A stretch of 9,209 nucleotides of DNA from Methylococcaceae bacterium. Its GTDB lineage: Bacteria > Pseudomonadota > Gammaproteobacteria > Methylococcales > Methylomonadaceae. Below the pieces are notes generated by a model. It worked only from the letters and a program-made list of their open reading frames with translations. It made no database searches and had not been told where the DNA came from. The DNA lies in assembly GCA_947506075.1 (NCBI GenBank), contig CANNNN010000082.1, forward strand, positions 1-9,209. Reading direction: 5' to 3'. Positions 6,681-9,209 of this stretch are shown in pieces (positions within the stretch are counted from its first letter, which is position 1; each line of letters opens with the position of its first letter). Made by a program: the position numbers and the translations under genes.

Positions 6681-7574
6681 TTAAAAAAAAGTTAAATCGT
6701 CCGAGCCGTCCGGTTCACGTTCAGTTCGTGAATTAACCGACTTATAGTTTTCTTCAATATGCTCTACGGCGGCATCGACTTGCAGCATACTGCCATCACG
6801 ATGACTGCCTTGCTGCTGGATGGTTTCGATGGTTCGTTGCAGATTCAGCAGGTTATTTTCTACTTGCGTTAGGATTTGGCTGACCCTGTCCTGAAACTGC
6901 AAGGCCACCAGTATATTATTGATCTCGAGACAGATTTGCTCGGCGTTGGTTCTCATCGCGGCGACATTATCACGATAATGGCTCAGCGCCAGACCCAAGT
7001 AAGACAAGGTTTGATTGATATTAGTTTCGGCCTGCAACAGGACGGAGTCAGTAACGCCATTATGTTCCAGCTGCTGAAGGTATCTGAGCGTTTCCAGCAC
7101 CGGTTGCAGTAAATCACGGCTGGTATCAAGCACGCCGTCCAGGTGGAAATCCTGTCCATCCCGACGGGTATCGGTACTGTCAACAATCTGCTGAAGTTCG
7201 CTGATCATGCCGGAAAAACGGCTGCTCAGCGAGATAATCTCCTGCTCGGTATGTTCGCGTGAAACCATGACGTGCTGTGACAGTATCGGGCTGATGGTCA
7301 GCAATAATCGCTCAAGCTCGGTGGTATAGGCTGCAACGGTGTCTATCTTGCTGTGTTCATCCTGCACCCAACGGGAGTTGAGCTCTGCTAAATCCTGTTG
7401 ATGGCGTAGCCACAACAACAGGCCGCTACCGCTGCCAAAAAACACCAGCAGTAAACTTACCGACACGCTAGACAGCGTAGCCCCATCTTGCCAGCACACG
7501 ATCAACCCACCCAACATAACCGGCAGCGCAGGCAGTAAGCCATATAAAAATCTGTTATCGCTGCGCTGTGGCAT
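6681..7574 (-). CDS. Membrane-anchored coiled-coil protein with CheZ-like FQDxxxQ motif
   Basis: This is a 297-residue protein with two predicted membrane segments near the N-terminus (about 10-27 and 38-57) and then a long mostly helical, coiled-coil-like cytoplasmic region (about 60-255). It lacks a HAMP domain and the MCP hairpin tip, so it is not a receptor. The segment LQFQDRVSQI (225-234) matches in spacing the catalytic FQDLTGQ region of CheZ, with Asp229 and Gln233 where CheZ has Asp143 and Gln147. A polar linker then ends in GSDDLTFF, reminiscent of the acidic C-terminal CheY-binding peptide of CheZ. It sits 174 bp upstream of cheY on the same strand. I infer a membrane-tethered CheY-P phosphatase or CheY-binding protein. 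Homologues are probably annotated simply as chemotaxis or methyl-accepting proteins. AAGGAGGAG lies 10 bases before the ATG. Confidence 0.85.
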   Translation of the reverse strand: MPQRSDNRFLYGLLPALPVMLGGLIVCWQDGATLSSVSVSLLLVFFGSGSGLLLWLRHQQDLAELNSRWVQDEHSKIDTVAAYTTELERLLLTISPILSQHVMVSREHTEQEIISLSSRFSGMISELQQIVDSTDTRRDGQDFHLDGVLDTSRDLLQPVLETLRYLQQLEHNGVTDSVLLQAETNINQTLSYLGLALSHYRDNVAAMRTNAEQICLEINNILVALQFQDRVSQILTQVENNLLNLQRTIETIQQQGSHRDGSMLQVDAAVEHIEENYKSVNSRTEREPDGSDDLTFF

Positions 7575-7584
7575 GAATATTCCA

Positions 7585-7593
7585 CTCCTCCTT
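7585..7593 (-). promoter_or_regulatory. Strong ribosome-binding site of the CheZ-like gene
   Basis: AAGGAGGAG on the minus strand, 10 bases before ATG at 7574, is an almost full match to the anti-Shine-Dalgarno sequence and fixes this start. It is much stronger than the sites ahead of the other genes here. Confidence 0.75.
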
Positions 7594-7617
7594 AAATATA
7601 TCCTAGTCTAGTACGTA

Positions 7618-7648
7618 TTGACACTTAGTGCTATGCTGAAACCATAAT
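7618..7648 (+). promoter_or_regulatory. Candidate sigma-70 promoter for cheR-cheD
   Basis: TTGACA (7618-7623) is a perfect -35 hexamer and CATAAT (7643-7648) matches five of six -10 bases, but the 19-bp spacing is longer than the optimal 17. Transcription would start near 7655, about 30 bases ahead of the cheR start. No flagellar sigma-28 promoter is evident in this intergenic region. Confidence 0.4.
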
Positions 7649-7652
7649 ATTC

Positions 7653-7668
7653 GTAATTTTTTAATTAC
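7653..7668 (+). other. AT-rich palindrome in the cheR leader
   Basis: GTAATT (7653-7658) and AATTAC (7663-7668) form a perfect 6-bp inverted repeat around TTTT. It falls between the candidate -10 box and the cheR ribosome-binding site. It could be an operator or a weak leader hairpin; AT-rich palindromes of this length also arise by chance. Confidence 0.3.
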
Positions 7669-7673
7669 AAAGT

Positions 7674-7679
7674 AGGGGA
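7674..7679 (+). promoter_or_regulatory. Ribosome-binding site that points to an ATC start for cheR
   Basis: AGGGGA ends six bases before ATC at 7686, an ideal spacing. No ATG, GTG or TTG is in frame anywhere near it. It is the main evidence for the unusual cheR start. Confidence 0.55.
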
Positions 7680-7685
7680 TTTATT

Positions 7686-8498
7686 ATCAGTCTTGAACAG
7701 ATCAGCGCCGACGAGTTTGGCCATTTCAGACGCCTGATTTACGATCATGCCGGAATCGCGCTTGCTCCGGAAAAAAAAATCATGGTCGCCAGTCGCTTGG
7801 CCAAGCGTTTACTGCATTATGATTTGCAGACTTACGGGCAATATTACCAATTGCTGAACAAAGGCCTACATCCCCACGAATTTCAATTGATGGTCAATAT
7901 CTTGACCACCAATGAAACCTATTTTTTCCGCGAACCCAAACATTTTGATTTTCTTCAACAGCAGATCATCAAACCCTGGCGAGGCGATAACTTTCGCTTG
8001 TGGAGTGCGGCCAGTTCGACCGGCGAAGAAAGTTATTCAATAGCCATGACCTTGGCCGAGGGCCTGGGCATGAGAAAATGGGAAATTTTCGGTTCCGATG
8101 TCAATACCGAGGTAGTGGAAACGGCAAGGAAGGGCGTTTATTTAATGGACAGACTGGAGAATATGAACCAGCGTTATCTGGATAAATATTGTTTAAAAGG
8201 TGTGCGTTCGCAAGACGGTTATTTTCGCGTCGATGAGAAAATCAGAAACCGGGTCAGTTTTGATCAGCTCAACCTTAAGACAACATTGCCCAAAAGTCTC
8301 GGTCAATTTGACGTTATTTTCCTGCGCAATGTGTTGATTTATTTTGACACCGAGACCAAGCAGGACATAGTGCAGCGCGTCATTTCTGCGTTAAAGCCGG
8401 GCGGCTATTTTTTTATCAGTCATTCGGAAACCCTGCACCGTATTAAAACCGAATTAGCTATGATTACACCGTCCATTTATCAAAAGCCATGCAAATAG
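7686..8498 (+). CDS. cheR: Chemotaxis protein methyltransferase CheR (probable ATC start)
   Basis: CheR transfers methyl groups from S-adenosylmethionine to receptor glutamates. From ATC at 7686 it has 270 residues, normal for the family. The N-terminal helical domain reads EFGHFRRLIYDHAGI, then KKIMVASRLAKRL; it lies upstream of the first ATG (7782, codon 33), which would remove about 32 residues. TTNETYFFR (about 74-82), the SAM-binding SAASSTGEESYS (about 107-118), SDVN (137-140), RNVLIYF (214-220) and GGYFFISHSE (239-248) are all present. The Cys common in the ACSTGEE motif is Ser here. The in-frame stop at 7662 and the absence of any standard start before 7782 mean either ATC/ATT initiation or an ATG-to-ATC change or error. 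A run of nine A occurs at 7771-7779. It overlaps cheD by 10 bp. Confidence 0.9.
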   Translation: MSLEQISADEFGHFRRLIYDHAGIALAPEKKIMVASRLAKRLLHYDLQTYGQYYQLLNKGLHPHEFQLMVNILTTNETYFFREPKHFDFLQQQIIKPWRGDNFRLWSAASSTGEESYSIAMTLAEGLGMRKWEIFGSDVNTEVVETARKGVYLMDRLENMNQRYLDKYCLKGVRSQDGYFRVDEKIRNRVSFDQLNLKTTLPKSLGQFDVIFLRNVLIYFDTETKQDIVQRVISALKPGGYFFISHSETLHRIKTELAMITPSIYQKPCK

Positions 8499-9088
8499 CA
8501 CATTACCAGGGACTGCCGCGCATCATCATTGACCCCGGCGAAAGTTATGTCACCGAAAAGGATGAGATCATCTCTACCTTGCTCGGTTCCTGCGTAGCGG
8601 CCTGTTTGTATGATCCGGTTAATCGCATAATCGGCATGAATCATTTTTTGCTGGCCCAGCAGCATCCTGCACACAATGCGAATTTATTGGCTTCGGAAGG
8701 TGGGCGTTACGGTATCCATGCGATGGAGTTGCTGATCAATCAAATGTTAAAACAGGGAGCGCAACGCTTGCATCTAAAAGCTAAAGCTTTCGGCGGCGGC
8801 GATGTACTAAAACTAAACCATCAATCGCGCGGCAGCGCATCGATAGGCACCATCAATTGCGAATTTATCAAGACTTTTTTACAGACCGAACATATCCCAT
8901 TGGTAGCCTCCGGTTTGGGCGGTGATATAGGCCGCAATATTTTTTTTCTGGCCAATGATTTTTCGGTCTATGTCAAACGCATCGCTTACGCCGAAGAGCA
9001 GGCTGTCATTAAATTGGAACGGCGTTTCCTGAACAACAATACGACCGTAAATGTCCCGACACCTGCGGATCAGGCAGATTTTTGGTAG
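8489..9088 (+). CDS. cheD: Chemoreceptor glutamine deamidase CheD
   Basis: CheD deamidates specific receptor glutamines to glutamates, creating methylation sites for CheR; in some bacteria it also interacts with CheC. The 199-residue protein has the catalytic Cys35 in STLLGSCVAACLYDP and His52 in GMNHFLL, 17 residues apart as in Thermotoga CheD, with Thr30 as the likely third residue. The downstream AKAFGGGDVL and a conserved G-x-IN segment fit the family. The C-terminus is somewhat extended. The ATG lies inside the end of cheR, with no strong ribosome-binding site of its own, so translation is probably coupled to cheR. Together with cheR it forms the adaptation pair of this locus; cheB is not seen before the window ends, and no CheC is visible. 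Confidence 0.95.
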   Translation: MQIAHYQGLPRIIIDPGESYVTEKDEIISTLLGSCVAACLYDPVNRIIGMNHFLLAQQHPAHNANLLASEGGRYGIHAMELLINQMLKQGAQRLHLKAKAFGGGDVLKLNHQSRGSASIGTINCEFIKTFLQTEHIPLVASGLGGDIGRNIFFLANDFSVYVKRIAYAEEQAVIKLERRFLNNNTTVNVPTPADQADFW

Positions 9089-9096
9089 CCTGAAGC

Positions 9097-9130
9097 CGGC
9101 CCAGGTTCGTAACTCCGGCCGAAACCTTTT
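9097..9130 (+). terminator. Weak candidate terminator after cheD
   Basis: CGGCC (9097-9101) pairs with GGCCG (9117-9121), with an inner GTT/AAC stem and mismatches between, followed by AAACCTTTT. The stem is imperfect and the T-run is only four bases. AGGTTCG (9103-9109) could alternatively pair with CGAAACCT (9120-9127). It is placed 8 bp after the cheD stop, where a terminator would be expected. Confidence 0.3.
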
Positions 9131-9140
9131 AAGAGGGCAA

Positions 9141-9153
9141 GATTTTATAAATC
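9141..9153. other. Short AT-rich palindrome next to repeat copy 2
   Basis: GATTT (9141-9145) and AAATC (9149-9153) form a 5-bp inverted repeat around TAT, directly beside the larger palindrome. It may be part of one composite repeat unit. Confidence 0.3.
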
Positions 9154-9157
9154 GTGG

Positions 9158-9182
9158 GTGATAGGGTTGCAAACCCCATCAC
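9158..9182 (-). repeat. Palindromic repeat copy 2 (GGGTT-N3-AACCC core), downstream of cheD
   Basis: Arms 9158-9168 and 9172-9182 pair around a 3-base loop with one A·C mismatch at the same position as in copy 1 (6577-6601). One stem pair has switched from C-G to T-A relative to copy 1, preserving pairing. On the minus strand both copies read GTGA, pyrimidine, GGGGTT and end TCACCCA, so they share an orientation. Confidence 0.75.
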
Positions 9183-9197
9183 GCTTGAAAGACAAGC
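9183..9197. other. Small inverted repeat at the window end
   Basis: GCTTG (9183-9187) and CAAGC (9193-9197) form a 5-bp stem around AAAGA, immediately after repeat copy 2. It could be part of a composite repeat unit; the window ends 12 bases later. Confidence 0.3.
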
Positions 9198-9209
9198 ATA
9201 TATAATCAA

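Noticed and set aside
7782..8498. cheR starting at ATG 7782
   Set aside because: It would discard the conserved N-terminal helices encoded upstream and has only a weak GGAA ahead of it.
8879..9172. 97-residue minus-strand reading frame over the end of cheD
   Set aside because: It is antisense to cheD and its start lies inside the palindromic repeat; no domain is visible.

Overview
This window is almost entirely a bacterial chemotaxis (Che) signalling locus. Protein families, short intergenic gaps and a moderate GC content suggest a flagellated or twitching gammaproteobacterium. The mix of gene types and the hairpin repeats with a GGGTT-N3-AACCC core remind me of Methylococcales methanotrophs, but that assignment is a weak inference. 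I see no RNA genes, insertion sequences, CRISPR arrays or other signs of recent transfer.

Left block, minus strand, read from right to left: cheY (6506-6138), a stand-alone STAS-domain gene (6118-5786), cheA (5789-3600), a full-length methyl-accepting chemotaxis protein (MCP) gene (3557-1503), cheW (1489-941), and a second MCP gene (861 down to base 1) that is cut by the window edge. Gaps are 19, -4, 42, 13 and 79 bp, so this looks like one operon. The 79-bp gap before the second MCP holds two abutting hairpins. Upstream of cheY on the same strand is a 297-residue membrane-anchored coiled-coil protein (7574-6681). It carries a CheZ-like FQDxxxQ motif and an acidic DDLTFF C-terminus, and is the best candidate for a CheY-P phosphatase here. 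The 174 bp between it and cheY contain two strong palindromes.

Right block, plus strand: cheR (7686-8498) and cheD (8489-9088) overlap by 10 bp and diverge from the CheZ-like gene across a 111-bp intergenic region. The CheR domain begins well upstream of the first ATG, and no ATG, GTG or TTG exists in frame between the preceding stop and that domain. The likely start is ATC at 7686, six bases after AGGGGA. After cheD comes 121 bp of non-coding sequence made of successive palindromes, one of them a second copy of the repeat found upstream of cheY.

Together the genes supply two receptors, the CheA-CheW kinase core, the CheY output, a candidate phosphatase, and the adaptation enzymes CheR (methyltransferase) and CheD (deamidase). 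No cheB methylesterase is in the window; it would be expected just beyond an edge or elsewhere. The STAS gene fused translationally to cheA, the CheA with duplicated GEMLV segments, the shortened MCP hairpin and the anchored CheZ-like protein set this system apart from the Escherichia coli arrangement.
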